Below, in pieces: positions 18,624-26,873 of a DNA stretch of 34,539 nucleotides (the stretch's first letter is position 1; each line of letters starts with the position of its first letter). The DNA comes from Acidobacteriota bacterium. GTDB taxonomy: Bacteria > Acidobacteriota > Vicinamibacteria > Vicinamibacterales > UBA8438. Made by a program: the position numbers and the translations under genes. Location: NCBI GenBank assembly GCA_026706755.1, contig JAPOYG010000188.1:1-34539 (forward strand), given 5' to 3'. The notes under the pieces were generated by a model, which saw only the letters and a list, made by a program, of their open reading frames with translations, was not told where the DNA came from and ran no database searches.

Positions 18624-19784
18624 TCACCCGGGCTCCGTGGCCTGGATGACGACCACCGTCTTGTCGTCCCCGGGGTCGGGATTCCCGCGCTCGAACCGCT
18701 CGGCGGCGTGGCAGATGCGCCGCGCGAGCTCGGCCGCCGGGCAGTCCGGGTGCTCGGCCATCACCGCGCGCACCCCCTCGAGGTCGAAGAACCGCTCGTC
18801 CTCGTCCTGGGCTTCGGTGACGCCATCGCTGTAGACGACGAGCCGCGCGCCCGCGTGCAGGCGAACTGTCCGCTCCTCCCACGCCGCGTCCGTGAAGAGC
18901 CTGAGCGGCGGTCCGGTCGACACCAGCGTCGATTCGGTGTCGCCCTCCTGGAGCACGGCCCGCGGATGGCCTGCGTTGACGAACGTGAACCGACCGGTCG
19001 TCGCTTCGAGCACGCCGTAGAAGAGCGTCACGAAGCGGTCCTGGCTGCGGTCGTGCAGCAGTGCGCGGTTCAGCGTCCGCACGAGCTCGAGCGGCGTGGC
19101 GCAGCCAGCTGCCTCGGCCCGCAGGACGCCCTGGGTCTCGGCCATGAGGATGGCCCCCGGGATCCCCTTCCCCGAGGCATCGCCCAGCGCCAGCGCGACG
19201 CGATCGCCGCCGAGCTCGATGAAGTCGTAGAAGTCGCCGCCCACCTGGCCGCTGGCGTGGAGGTGCGCGCCGATGTCATGGCCGGGAGCGGCCGGCATGC
19301 GCGAAGGCAGGAACGACTGTTGCACGAAGGCCGCGATCTTGAGCTCGTGCTGAAGGCGGCGGGTCTGCTCGGCCAGCAGCCGATGCCGTTCGCGAGCGTA
19401 GCGGATGCTGCGGGCGAGGAGGTCCGGCGTGAGGCGGTCCTTGACGAGGTAGTCCTGGGCGCCGCGCTGCACCGCGCGCACGGCCACGTCGTCGTCGTCG
19501 AGGCCGCTCAGCACGACGACGGGCGCCATCCGGTTGAGCCGATGGATGTCGTCGAAGGCGGCGCCCGATCGCGCCACGGTGCGGGAGAGGCCGAGCAGCA
19601 CGACGTCGCACTGCCGGGCGTCGAGCTCGGCCGGCGCGGCGTCGGCCTGGGCGACGTGCACGACCTCGGCGGTGCGGAACCCCGGCGCCGAAGCCTCCTC
19701 GAGGAGGGCGGACACGCGCGCCACGTCGTCCCCATCGCTCTCCACGAGCAACACGCGCACGCTTGCTGCGGCCTGACTGGACAC
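18624..19784 (-). CDS. SpoIIE/RsbU-type PP2C phosphatase with degenerate receiver domain
   Basis: A 386-aa protein starting at GTG 19784, with GAGGAG 4-5 bases upstream. Residues 8-125 keep the receiver fold and the late Lys115 (YLVKDRL), but the phospho-acceptor position is Gly65 (DVVLLGLSRT) where relatives have Asp, so phosphorylation there is not possible. Residues about 150-386 form a PP2C-like serine phosphatase with intact metal-binding motifs: QVGGDFYDF, GDASGKGIPGA, VNAGHPRAVL, YSDGVTEAQD and GDDKTVVV. Such enzymes dephosphorylate STAS antagonists in partner switches. The STAS gene lies 32 bases upstream on the same strand, making that the likely substrate. The gene converges with the receiver-ATPase gene, with only 12 bases between stops. 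Confidence 0.9.
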   Translation of the reverse strand: MSSQAAASVRVLLVESDGDDVARVSALLEEASAPGFRTAEVVHVAQADAAPAELDARQCDVVLLGLSRTVARSGAAFDDIHRLNRMAPVVVLSGLDDDDVAVRAVQRGAQDYLVKDRLTPDLLARSIRYARERHRLLAEQTRRLQHELKIAAFVQQSFLPSRMPAAPGHDIGAHLHASGQVGGDFYDFIELGGDRVALALGDASGKGIPGAILMAETQGVLRAEAAGCATPLELVRTLNRALLHDRSQDRFVTLFYGVLEATTGRFTFVNAGHPRAVLQEGDTESTLVSTGPPLRLFTDAAWEERTVRLHAGARLVVYSDGVTEAQDEDERFFDLEGVRAVMAEHPDCPAAELARRICHAAERFERGNPDPGDDKTVVVIQATEPG

Positions 19785-19816
19785 GCTCTCCTCGACCCCG
19801 CCGGGAGACGGGCCTC

Positions 19817-20173
19817 CTACGACGCGGACTCCTGTTCGAAGCTCCGGAGTGCCTCCGCCTCCGAGCGGAACGTCTCGAAGACCACCTCCAGCTTCGTCGT
19901 CACCATCAGATCCCAGACCCGATCCGTGAGGTGCAGGAGCTTGAGTTGCCCGCCGGCGTCCCGGAGGGAGGAGCGCTTCGACAGCAACTCCCCCAGCGCG
20001 GCGCTGTCGATGAACGACACGTTGCGGAGATTGAGGATCACGCGCGTGCGGCCTACCGCGATGAGATCGTCGATCCGCTGCGCGAGCGCGTCACCCGCCT
20101 CGCCGGCCAGCTTGCCGTGCAGATCGAGAATGGTCAGCTGATCGAAATCCCGCTGGCCGATCCGCAGCGCCAT
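19817..20173 (-). CDS. STAS-domain anti-sigma factor antagonist (RsbV/SpoIIAA-like)
   Basis: A 118-aa protein. ATG 20173 is chosen because AGGAGG sits 7 bases ahead and the product then has the normal length of a single STAS domain. The central strand-loop-helix is VILNLRNVSFIDSAALGEL, in which Ser57 (in FIDSAALG) occupies the position phosphorylated by RsbW-like kinases. In a partner switch the unphosphorylated form binds the kinase and frees its other partner. The neighbouring PP2C phosphatase would reset Ser57, and the receiver-ATPase at 17715 is a candidate kinase. The gap of 109 bases to the upstream CoxL-like stop holds GC-rich inverted segments (around 20236-20256) but no clear promoter. 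Confidence 0.9.
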   Translation of the reverse strand: MALRIGQRDFDQLTILDLHGKLAGEAGDALAQRIDDLIAVGRTRVILNLRNVSFIDSAALGELLSKRSSLRDAGGQLKLLHLTDRVWDLMVTTKLEVVFETFRSEAEALRSFEQESAS

Positions 20174-20282
20174 CGCTCCGCCTCCTGCCGCATGCTGACC
20201 CAAATCGAGGCGGAAACGCAACACGGGCAGCTCCGGCGCGCCTTGCCGGACCGGCTGCCGGGGCACGGCGCGCAACCCGTCG

Positions 20283-22652
20283 TCAGGGCCCTTCGCCGCC
20301 GTGGATGATGCGCCAGAGCCGTTCGGGGCGCAGCAGCATGTCGATGTGGCGCACGCCGAAGCCGCTCAGGGCGTCGACCGCTGCCGACACGACGCACGGC
20401 GTGGACCCGATCGTGCCGGCCTCGCCGATGCCCTTGGCACCGAGGGGATTCAGCGGGGTCGGGGTCACGGTGCCGTGCAACTCGAAGCGGGGGAAGTCGC
20501 TCGCGCGCGGGAGGGCGTAGTCCATCAGCGAGCCCGTCAGGGGCTGGCCGTCGCCGCCGTAGACGACCTCCTCGACCAGGGCCTGACCGATGCCCTGGGC
20601 CAGCCCGCCGTGCACCTGCCCTTCCACGATCAGTGGGTTGATCAGGTTGCCCGCGTCGTCCACCGCCACCATTCGCAGCAGCCGCGGCTCGCCGGTGTCG
20701 CGGTCCACCTCCAGCATCACGATGTTGCAGCCGAAGGGGTACGTGTTGTTGGCAGGCTCGAAGAACGCCTCCTCGCTCAGCCCGGGCTCGAGTCCCGCGG
20801 GCAGCTTGAGCGGCCGGTAGGCGTAGGCGGCGACCTCGGCGAACGGCTTCGCGGCCGACGGCGCACCCTTGACGCCGATGCGGCCGTTCTCGAACACGAG
20901 GTCGGCCTCGTGCGCCTCGAGCAGGAACGCCGCGAACTTCGCCATCTTGTCCTTCACCTTGCCGCCGGCGAGCACGATGGCAGTACCGCCCACGGCCTGC
21001 GAGCGGCTGCCGCCCGTGCCGAGGCTGCCCTGCTTGACCACCGCCGTGTCTCCGTGGTGGATCCGGACGTGCTCGAGCGGCACGCCGAACTGATCGGCCA
21101 GCATCTGGGCGAAGGTGGTCTCGTTGCCCTGGCCGTGCGGCGAGGCGCCGGTCGTGGCGCTGATCCGCCCGTCGCGCTCCACGGTGACCTGCGAGTGCTC
21201 CCAGCCGCCCATCGGCAGGGACGCCGACGGGCCCACCCCGCAGACCTCCACGTACATCGAGAGTCCCAGCCCGACCAGTCGGCCGTCGGCGCGGGCGGCG
21301 TCCCGCTCGGCCTTGAGCTGCTCCCAGCCCGCCTTCTCCAGCGCGTGGTCGAGCGCCTTGCCGTAGTCGCCCGAGTCGTACACGGCGCCGGTCTCGGTGG
21401 TGTAGGGGAACTGCTCCGGCCGGATGAAGTTCCTGCGGCGCAGCTCGGCCGGGTCCATCCGCAGCTCTCGGGCCAGCATGTCCATGGCCCGCTCCAGGAA
21501 GTAGATCCCTTCCGGCCGTCCCGCACCGCGGTAGGCGTCGGTCGGGGTCTTGTTGGTGAACACCTCCGTGAGCGTTGCGCGGATCGCCGGGATGGCGTAG
21601 TTGCCGCTCGCCATCATCATCGTGGAGGTCGGAATGGCGGCCGTGAACAGGTGGTTGTAGGCGCCGACGTCGGCGATGATGCGAAGCCTGACGCCCAGTA
21701 CGGTTCCATCGCGCCGCGCCGCCACCTCGACGTAGCCGATGAGGTCCCGGCCGTGGGCGGTCGCGAGAAACGCCTCCGAGCGCTCCTCCACCCACTTGAC
21801 CGGCACGCCGAGGCGCCGGGAGACGGCGGCCGTAACGTAGTCTTCCGCGGAACCGCCCGCCTTGCACCCGAAGCCGCCGCCGACCTCCGGCGCGATGGCG
21901 CGCACCTGGTCCTCGCCCATGCCGTTCATCGAGGCGAGGAACGTCCGCAGCAGGTGCGGGGACTGGGTCGACGACCAGACGGTGAGCGTGTCCTTGCCCG
22001 GCTCGTAGTGGGCCAGGGTGCCGCGAGGCTCGAGCGGCGTCGGCGCGAGCCGCTGATTGACCATGCGCTGCGAGATCACGACCTCCGCGTCCGCGAAGGC
22101 CCGGTCGATGGCCGTGTCGTCGATCCGGCCGTCCGCTCCGACGCCGGTGCCCATCGGCAGCGACGCGAGCATCAGGTTGTTGGGAAAGTCGGCGTGGAGG
22201 AGGGCTGGTTCACCGGTCATGGCCTGCTCGGGATCGACCACGACCGGCAGCGGCTCGCAGGCGACCGAGACGGCATCGACCGCATCCCGCGCGACGTAGC
22301 GATCGCGCGCCGCCACGACCGCTACCGGCTCGCCGACGAAGCGGACTACGCCGGTCGCCACCGCGCGGCGCTCGGGCGCCGGGAACGGCAGCAGGGTGGG
22401 CAGCGGTCCGACCATCTCCGCCATCTGCGCCCCGGTGAACACCGCCTCGACGCCGTCGATCGCCTCCGCGGCGCTCGTATCGACGGACAGGATGCGTCCG
22501 TGCGCGACGTCGCTGCGCTTGAACGCGAGATGCAGCATGCCGGCCAGCTTGACGTCGTCGACGTAGGTTCCGCGGCCCTGGATCAGCCGCGGGTCCTCGC
22601 GCCGCTTCACGCGCTGGCCGACGAGCTTGGGCAGGACGGGCGACAAGGTCAT
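20283..22652 (-). CDS. Xanthine dehydrogenase/CoxL-family molybdopterin large subunit, form II
   Basis: A 789-aa protein starting at ATG 22652, where the family N-terminus appears (VGQRVKRREDPRLIQGRGTYVDD). Molybdopterin-binding motifs include APEVGGGFGCKAG, SPHGQGNETTFAQ and KGIGEAGTIG, with the catalytic Glu at 744. The active-site loop is AYRGAGR (373-379). True carbon monoxide dehydrogenases of form I carry AYRCSFR with the copper-binding Cys; AYRGAGR marks form II, whose substrates are mostly unknown aldehydes or heterocycles. These enzymes need an FAD subunit and a 2Fe-2S subunit, neither of which is encoded within this window on either side, so the gene is an orphan here. It lies 52 bases downstream of the DUF349 gene and may be read from the same transcript. 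Confidence 0.92.
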   Translation of the reverse strand: MTLSPVLPKLVGQRVKRREDPRLIQGRGTYVDDVKLAGMLHLAFKRSDVAHGRILSVDTSAAEAIDGVEAVFTGAQMAEMVGPLPTLLPFPAPERRAVATGVVRFVGEPVAVVAARDRYVARDAVDAVSVACEPLPVVVDPEQAMTGEPALLHADFPNNLMLASLPMGTGVGADGRIDDTAIDRAFADAEVVISQRMVNQRLAPTPLEPRGTLAHYEPGKDTLTVWSSTQSPHLLRTFLASMNGMGEDQVRAIAPEVGGGFGCKAGGSAEDYVTAAVSRRLGVPVKWVEERSEAFLATAHGRDLIGYVEVAARRDGTVLGVRLRIIADVGAYNHLFTAAIPTSTMMMASGNYAIPAIRATLTEVFTNKTPTDAYRGAGRPEGIYFLERAMDMLARELRMDPAELRRRNFIRPEQFPYTTETGAVYDSGDYGKALDHALEKAGWEQLKAERDAARADGRLVGLGLSMYVEVCGVGPSASLPMGGWEHSQVTVERDGRISATTGASPHGQGNETTFAQMLADQFGVPLEHVRIHHGDTAVVKQGSLGTGGSRSQAVGGTAIVLAGGKVKDKMAKFAAFLLEAHEADLVFENGRIGVKGAPSAAKPFAEVAAYAYRPLKLPAGLEPGLSEEAFFEPANNTYPFGCNIVMLEVDRDTGEPRLLRMVAVDDAGNLINPLIVEGQVHGGLAQGIGQALVEEVVYGGDGQPLTGSLMDYALPRASDFPRFELHGTVTPTPLNPLGAKGIGEAGTIGSTPCVVSAAVDALSGFGVRHIDMLLRPERLWRIIHGGEGP

Positions 22653-22704
22653 GGGGCGTGGTCCTGAAGGAGGGATTCGCCGGCGCCGCGCGGACGGCGC
22701 GGGC

Positions 22705-25700
22705 TCACGTCGCGGTGGCTCGACTGCGCTGCAGCGCCCGGTCGCACGCCCGCTGGAAACGGGCTCCGAACTGCCGCGCGGCTTCTCCCGCAACCGGGCC
22801 GAGCCGGCGGCGCTCGATCTGCAACCGCTTGATCTCCTCGATGGCGGCCCGGCGCCGCGCTCCCTCGTCCACCCGCACGCCCATCGTGTTGCTGGCGAGC
22901 TGTTCGCGCCAGCGCCGGGCGAGCATCTCCGCCGGGGATGCCTTGGCGACGGTCTCCGGCGCCTCCGGGACGAGAGCCTCGGCACGTTCGCACAGTCGCT
23001 CCAACTGCTTCAACTGCCGCGCGGGATCCAGGTCCGTATCGCGGAACGCCTCGGGCCGCGCCTCCACCAGCCTTGCCACTGCCCGGCCGAAGCGCGCCGC
23101 GAGCCGGCGCCGATCGTCCGGCGGCACCTCCGGCGCCTGCCGCCAGCGGGCCTGAATCCCGCGGACCGCGGCGAGCAACGCCGCCGGCTCCAGAGGCGGT
23201 GCGGCGGCAGGCGGCAGGGGGGCGGCCGGCGCCGGCTCTTCCGCGGAGGGGGCCGCCGCGGCCTCCGCCGCCGGCTCCCCGGATGCTGCCGCCGCGGCAT
23301 CCGCGTCCTCGCCCGCCGCGGACGGCCCCGACCCGTCAGCCTCGCCCGCCGGCTCGGCCTCCGCCCCGGAGGCCGTCGAAGCCGCCGCCTCCCCCGTGTC
23401 GGGCGGGGACGCCCCGGGCGCCTCGTCCGCCGGCTCGGCCTCCGCCCCGGAGGCCGTCGAAGCCGCCGCCTCCCCCGTGTCGGGCGGGGACGCCCCGGGC
23501 GCCTCGTCCGCCGGCTCGGATTCCGCCCCGGAGGCCGCCGAAGCGGCCTTCTCGCCCGCGTCCGGCGCATTCGCAGGGGGTTCCGCCGCGGGCGGCGCGG
23601 ATGCGGCCGCCACCGGCGGAGTCGGCAGGAGCGCCTCCAGCTCGGCGCAGAGCGCTTCGCGCTCGGCGATGCGCGCCCCCGCCGCCGCGCGCTCCCCCTC
23701 GCGGGAGCGGTCGATGACCGCTTCGCACGCATCCCGGAACCGTTGCCACAGCGCTTCGGACTTCGACCGGCGCACGGCTCCGATCGTGCGCCATTCCCGC
23801 TGCGTCCGCTTGACCTCCTCGACCGCCGCCCCCAGATCGGCAGCATCCGCAAGGGCCTCGACGCGCGCGCAGAGGGCCTCCTTCTGCTCCAGGTTCTTCC
23901 CCCAGACCTTCTTGCGTTCGGCCAGGTCGGCCTTGCGGCGCGTGAAGAACAGGCTGCACGCTCCGTGGAAGCGCTTCCAGAGTGCACGCTGCTCCCGGCG
24001 CGGCACCGGCCCGAGCGCCTTCCACTCGGCCTGCAGGGTGGTCAGGCGCTGCGCCGTCTTGATCCAGTCGGTCGACTCGCTGAGTCGCTCGGCCTCCTCC
24101 GCCAGTGCTTCGAGCGCATTCAGGCTCCGTGCGCGGGCCGTGCGCTGCGCCTCGAAGTACGCCTCGCAGCGCGGATAGACGACATCGTGCGCGGCCTTGA
24201 AACGACGCCAGAGATCGTCTCCGCGGTCCTTCGGGACTTCCGCCGCCTGACGCCACCGGTCGATCAGGTCGCGGAAGCTGCGCGCGAGGGCCGCCTCGTC
24301 CACCTCGGCCGGACTCTCGCCGCCGTCCGCCGGGGGCGCGACCGTCGCGCCCAGCGCCTCCATCTCCCGGCAGAGCTCCTCCTGGACGCCGAGGTTGGCC
24401 CACCGCTGCCAATCGGCGAAGTCCCGGAGCTCCCGTACCCGGCCGAGCAAGGCCGTCTGCGCGTTGCGCAGGCGCCTTCCGAGCGCCGCGCGCTCCGCCC
24501 CCGCGAGCAGCGGGCCCGCTTCTTCGAGCGCCTGCCGCGTGCGGCGGAGGTGGCGTTCCGCATCCGTCAACTGGAGCTTGTCGCTCGCGGCCTCCGCTTC
24601 GACCGTGGCCGCCAGCCGCTCCAGGCGCGCGAGCCGCTCCCGCAGCCGGCGCTCGTCGTCGGCGTGCGCCCGGGTCTCCACGGCGCGCTTCTTCTCCTCG
24701 GCTGCCGAGCGCCGGCCCGTGGCGGCGGCGACGGCCGCGCCGACCTCCGCGTCGTCTGCCGCACCGCTGTCTCCCAGCCTCGCGACCTCCGCCCGCCAGC
24801 TCTCGTCCACCGACGGCCAGCGGGCGCGGATGGCGGTCGCGTCGGCGGCGGATGCCAGCGCCTCGAGATCCGTCGTCAATGCCTCCAGGCGCTGGAGATG
24901 CTCGAGCCGAGCCGCCCACTCGCGGTACCGGCGCTCGCACCCGGTCGCCGCCGCCTCGAACCGCTGCGTCAGGGCCGCCACCTCGGCCGTCCGTTCGGCG
25001 GCGTCCTCCTCCCCCGCGGCCGGCGCCACCAGTGCGCTCCACTCCTCCCGCGCCGCCCGCAGCACGTCGAGGGCGAGCGGGCCGCGGCTCCGCTCCACGC
25101 GCTCGCACAACTCCAGGAACGGGGCGACGGCCGCGGCGCGGCGCGCGGCAGCCTCCCGCGCGTCGCTCGTTTCCCGGTCGAGCTCGAGCAGGCGGTCCTC
25201 CGCGGCGCGGCGCGCGGCGGCGAAGCGGGCTGCCACCTCCGCGTCGCCAGGGGTGTCGAGCGATGCCCAGCGCTGGACGAGCGTCTCGATCTCCCGCCGC
25301 CCGGCATCGAGATCCGTTGCCCCGGCCAGGGCCTCGGCCGCTTCGCAGAGCGCGATGGCGCTGGCCGGATCGAACGTCGGCGCCTCTTCCGGTGCGGCGC
25401 CCTCCCGTGCCGCGAGCTCCGACCGGGCCCGTCGGGCCACCACCTTGTGATTCGCCCGCCGGGCGATGTCGGCGAGCGCCTCGGAAGCCAGCCCGCCCTC
25501 CGCCGCGGCGAGTCGATCGAAGGCGGCGAGGGCGATCGTCTTGCTCTCGGCCTTGACCACGACGCTGAGCAGCTCGTCCCGGCCATCGAGCCGCTCCAGG
25601 GCCTGCCGGGCCACCTCGGGGTGCTTCGCGCGCCGAGCCACGCCTCCGAGCAGCTTCGCGTCCGTCAGGCGGGCCACGGCGCGCTCGCTGACCGGCTCGC

Positions 25701-26055
25701 TCACCGCCAGACGGGCAACGGCCGCGACGTCACGGTCCTCCGGCAGGACGGCCAGCACGGCGTCGGCGCCGGATGCATCGGCCGCGCCGATGAGCAGGTC
25801 GCGCGCCGTGGTGACCGCCGCCGCCCGCACGCCCGGGTCGGCCTCCTCGCCGCTTCCGAGCAGCTCGGCGATCAGCGTCGCGTCCGTCAGGCGCTCGATC
25901 GCCGCGCGTCGCACCCCGGGGGCATCGTCGTGGCGGGCGATCTCGAGCAGCAGGTCCTGCTCGGCGTTCGACAGCGCGCGCACGGCGCTCGCGCGCACGG
26001 CCGGATCGTCACTCCGCCACTCGGGCTGGGAACGGAACCTGTCGAGGAGCTTCAT
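22705..26055 (-). CDS. Large DUF349 protein with N-terminal HEAT-like repeats
   Basis: A 1116-aa cytoplasmic protein starting at ATG 26055. The N-terminal quarter consists of HEAT-like helical repeats (DPAVRASAVRAL, APGVRRAAIERL, DPGVRAAAVTTA). From about residue 588 come DUF349 units, each with W-x-x-x-G-x-V and LW-x-RF: RWRQAAEVPKDRGDDLWRRF, WKALGPVPRREQRALWKRF, WRTIGAVRRSKSEALWQRF and two more near 972 and 1090. Between the third and fourth unit (about 800-960) is an acidic Ala/Glu/Pro/Ser-rich linker containing a 27-residue tandem repeat. The rest is predicted long charged helices. DUF349 proteins have no settled function; the architecture suggests a nucleic-acid- or ribosome-associated rod. 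The length is well above that of many family members, mainly because of the HEAT-like region and linker. Confidence 0.85.
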   Translation of the reverse strand: MKLLDRFRSQPEWRSDDPAVRASAVRALSNAEQDLLLEIARHDDAPGVRRAAIERLTDATLIAELLGSGEEADPGVRAAAVTTARDLLIGAADASGADAVLAVLPEDRDVAAVARLAVSEPVSERAVARLTDAKLLGGVARRAKHPEVARQALERLDGRDELLSVVVKAESKTIALAAFDRLAAAEGGLASEALADIARRANHKVVARRARSELAAREGAAPEEAPTFDPASAIALCEAAEALAGATDLDAGRREIETLVQRWASLDTPGDAEVAARFAAARRAAEDRLLELDRETSDAREAAARRAAAVAPFLELCERVERSRGPLALDVLRAAREEWSALVAPAAGEEDAAERTAEVAALTQRFEAAATGCERRYREWAARLEHLQRLEALTTDLEALASAADATAIRARWPSVDESWRAEVARLGDSGAADDAEVGAAVAAATGRRSAAEEKKRAVETRAHADDERRLRERLARLERLAATVEAEAASDKLQLTDAERHLRRTRQALEEAGPLLAGAERAALGRRLRNAQTALLGRVRELRDFADWQRWANLGVQEELCREMEALGATVAPPADGGESPAEVDEAALARSFRDLIDRWRQAAEVPKDRGDDLWRRFKAAHDVVYPRCEAYFEAQRTARARSLNALEALAEEAERLSESTDWIKTAQRLTTLQAEWKALGPVPRREQRALWKRFHGACSLFFTRRKADLAERKKVWGKNLEQKEALCARVEALADAADLGAAVEEVKRTQREWRTIGAVRRSKSEALWQRFRDACEAVIDRSREGERAAAGARIAEREALCAELEALLPTPPVAAASAPPAAEPPANAPDAGEKAASAASGAESEPADEAPGASPPDTGEAAASTASGAEAEPADEAPGASPPDTGEAAASTASGAEAEPAGEADGSGPSAAGEDADAAAAASGEPAAEAAAAPSAEEPAPAAPLPPAAAPPLEPAALLAAVRGIQARWRQAPEVPPDDRRRLAARFGRAVARLVEARPEAFRDTDLDPARQLKQLERLCERAEALVPEAPETVAKASPAEMLARRWREQLASNTMGVRVDEGARRRAAIEEIKRLQIERRRLGPVAGEAARQFGARFQRACDRALQRSRATAT
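23348..23590. repeat. 81-bp tandem repeat, three copies, within the DUF349 gene
   Basis: Copies occupy 23348-23428, 23429-23509 and 23510-23590. The first two are identical over all 81 bases; the third is diverged. Each keeps frame and encodes 27 residues of the form DEAPGASPPDTGEAAASTAS plus GAEAEPA. Perfect identity of two copies points to recent duplication or ongoing length variation of the linker. Confidence 0.9.
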
Positions 26056-26093
26056 GCGTTGTCGCCCTGACCTGCCTGGACAGGGCGTTTCGT

Positions 26094-26122
26094 ATTATGC
26101 ATACTCGGGACCGGATTGTGAG
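26094..26122 (-). promoter_or_regulatory. Candidate sigma-70-like promoter for the DUF349 gene
   Basis: On the minus strand CTCACA (26122-26117), a 17-base spacer and CATAAT (26099-26094) match the -35/-10 consensus at 4 and 5 of 6 positions. The -10 ends 38 bases before ATG 26055, giving a leader of about 30 bases. The local AT content is unusual for this window. Confidence 0.4.
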
Positions 26123-26196
26123 ACTCGTTCGACTCGGTGGAAGGCTCTAGTTCTGCGCGGTCGCCGGCCCGCCGACACGTTCCCCGGGCCGGCCAG

Positions 26197-26237
26197 GGAT
26201 TCCAGATCTTGGATCCTCGATTCTGCATATTGGATGC
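26197..26237. repeat. Cluster of short GGATTC-like motifs upstream of the cyclophilin operon
   Basis: GGATTC (26197), GGATCC (26211), CGATTC (26218) and GGATGC (26232) recur at 5-15-base steps in a less GC-rich patch of the 227-base divergent gap. They may be an operator, a remnant of a degenerate intergenic repeat, or chance. Confidence 0.3.
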
Positions 26238-26282
26238 CAGACCCGTCGTCGCGGCCGGCACGGGCCGCAGGGGGCCAGAATC

Positions 26283-26873
26283 ATGGCGTTGCGCAAGTTC
26301 GTACTCATGGGGGTCGTCGCCGCGATGACACTGGGATCAGCAGGGCCGGCGGACGCACAGGACAATCCGGTCGTCGTGCTGGAGACCAGCCTCGGCAGCA
26401 TGACGGTCGAGCTCTTCCGCGACCGGGCCCCCATCACCGTCGACAACTTCCTGGGGTACGTGGAGGACGGCTTCTTCGAGGGCACGATCTTCCACCGCGT
26501 GATCCCGAACTTCATGATCCAGGGCGGGGGGCTGACCCCCACCCTGGTCGAGAAGGCGACCCGGCCGGCGATCCGGAACGAGGCGGCCAACGGCCTGACC
26601 AACGATCGCGGCACGCTCGCGATGGCTCGCACCCCGGTCGTTGACAGCGCGACCGCTCAGTTCTTCATCAATCTCGTCGACAACCCCTTCCTCAATCACA
26701 GCGGCACCGATCCGCAGAGTTACGGGTACGCCGTCTTCGGGCGCCTCACCGAGGGGCTCGACGTGCTCGACGGCATCGGCGCCGTGCGCACCCAGCGGCA
26801 GGGACCGCACCAGGACGTGCCGGTGGAGCCGGTCGTCATCACCTCCGTGACTCTGCAGGGAGGGACGCCATGA
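26283..26873 (+). CDS. Secreted cyclophilin-type peptidyl-prolyl isomerase (first of a pair)
   Basis: A 196-aa protein starting at ATG 26283 behind a GGGGG-rich SD. The signal peptide ends at ADAQ (about residue 26). The cyclophilin core includes VELFRDRAPITVDNFLGYV, the catalytic stretch FHRVIPNFMIQGGG with Arg72, Phe77 and Gln80, TAQFFINLVDNPFLNH, and GYAVFGRLTEGLDVLD. All residues I can align with PpiA-type active sites are present. It would catalyse proline cis-trans isomerisation during folding of exported proteins in the periplasm. Its stop overlaps the next cyclophilin's start (ATGA), so the two are translated together. Confidence 0.93.
   Translation: MALRKFVLMGVVAAMTLGSAGPADAQDNPVVVLETSLGSMTVELFRDRAPITVDNFLGYVEDGFFEGTIFHRVIPNFMIQGGGLTPTLVEKATRPAIRNEAANGLTNDRGTLAMARTPVVDSATAQFFINLVDNPFLNHSGTDPQSYGYAVFGRLTEGLDVLDGIGAVRTQRQGPHQDVPVEPVVITSVTLQGGTP

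Noticed and set aside
20283-22652. Carbon monoxide dehydrogenase (form I CoxL).
   Set aside because: The active-site loop is AYRGAGR and lacks the copper-binding Cys of AYRCSFR.
20301-22667. A 788-codon plus-strand open frame opposite the CoxL-like gene.
   Set aside because: It is an antisense shadow of GC-rich coding DNA; the minus strand carries clear molybdopterin motifs.
23348-23590. Tandem repeats considered as a CRISPR array.
   Set aside because: The units are directly adjacent without spacers, keep reading frame and lie within a gene.
22627-26070. A 1147-codon plus-strand open frame opposite the DUF349 gene.
   Set aside because: Arg/Gly/Leu-rich translation without domains; the minus strand shows repeated DUF349 units.
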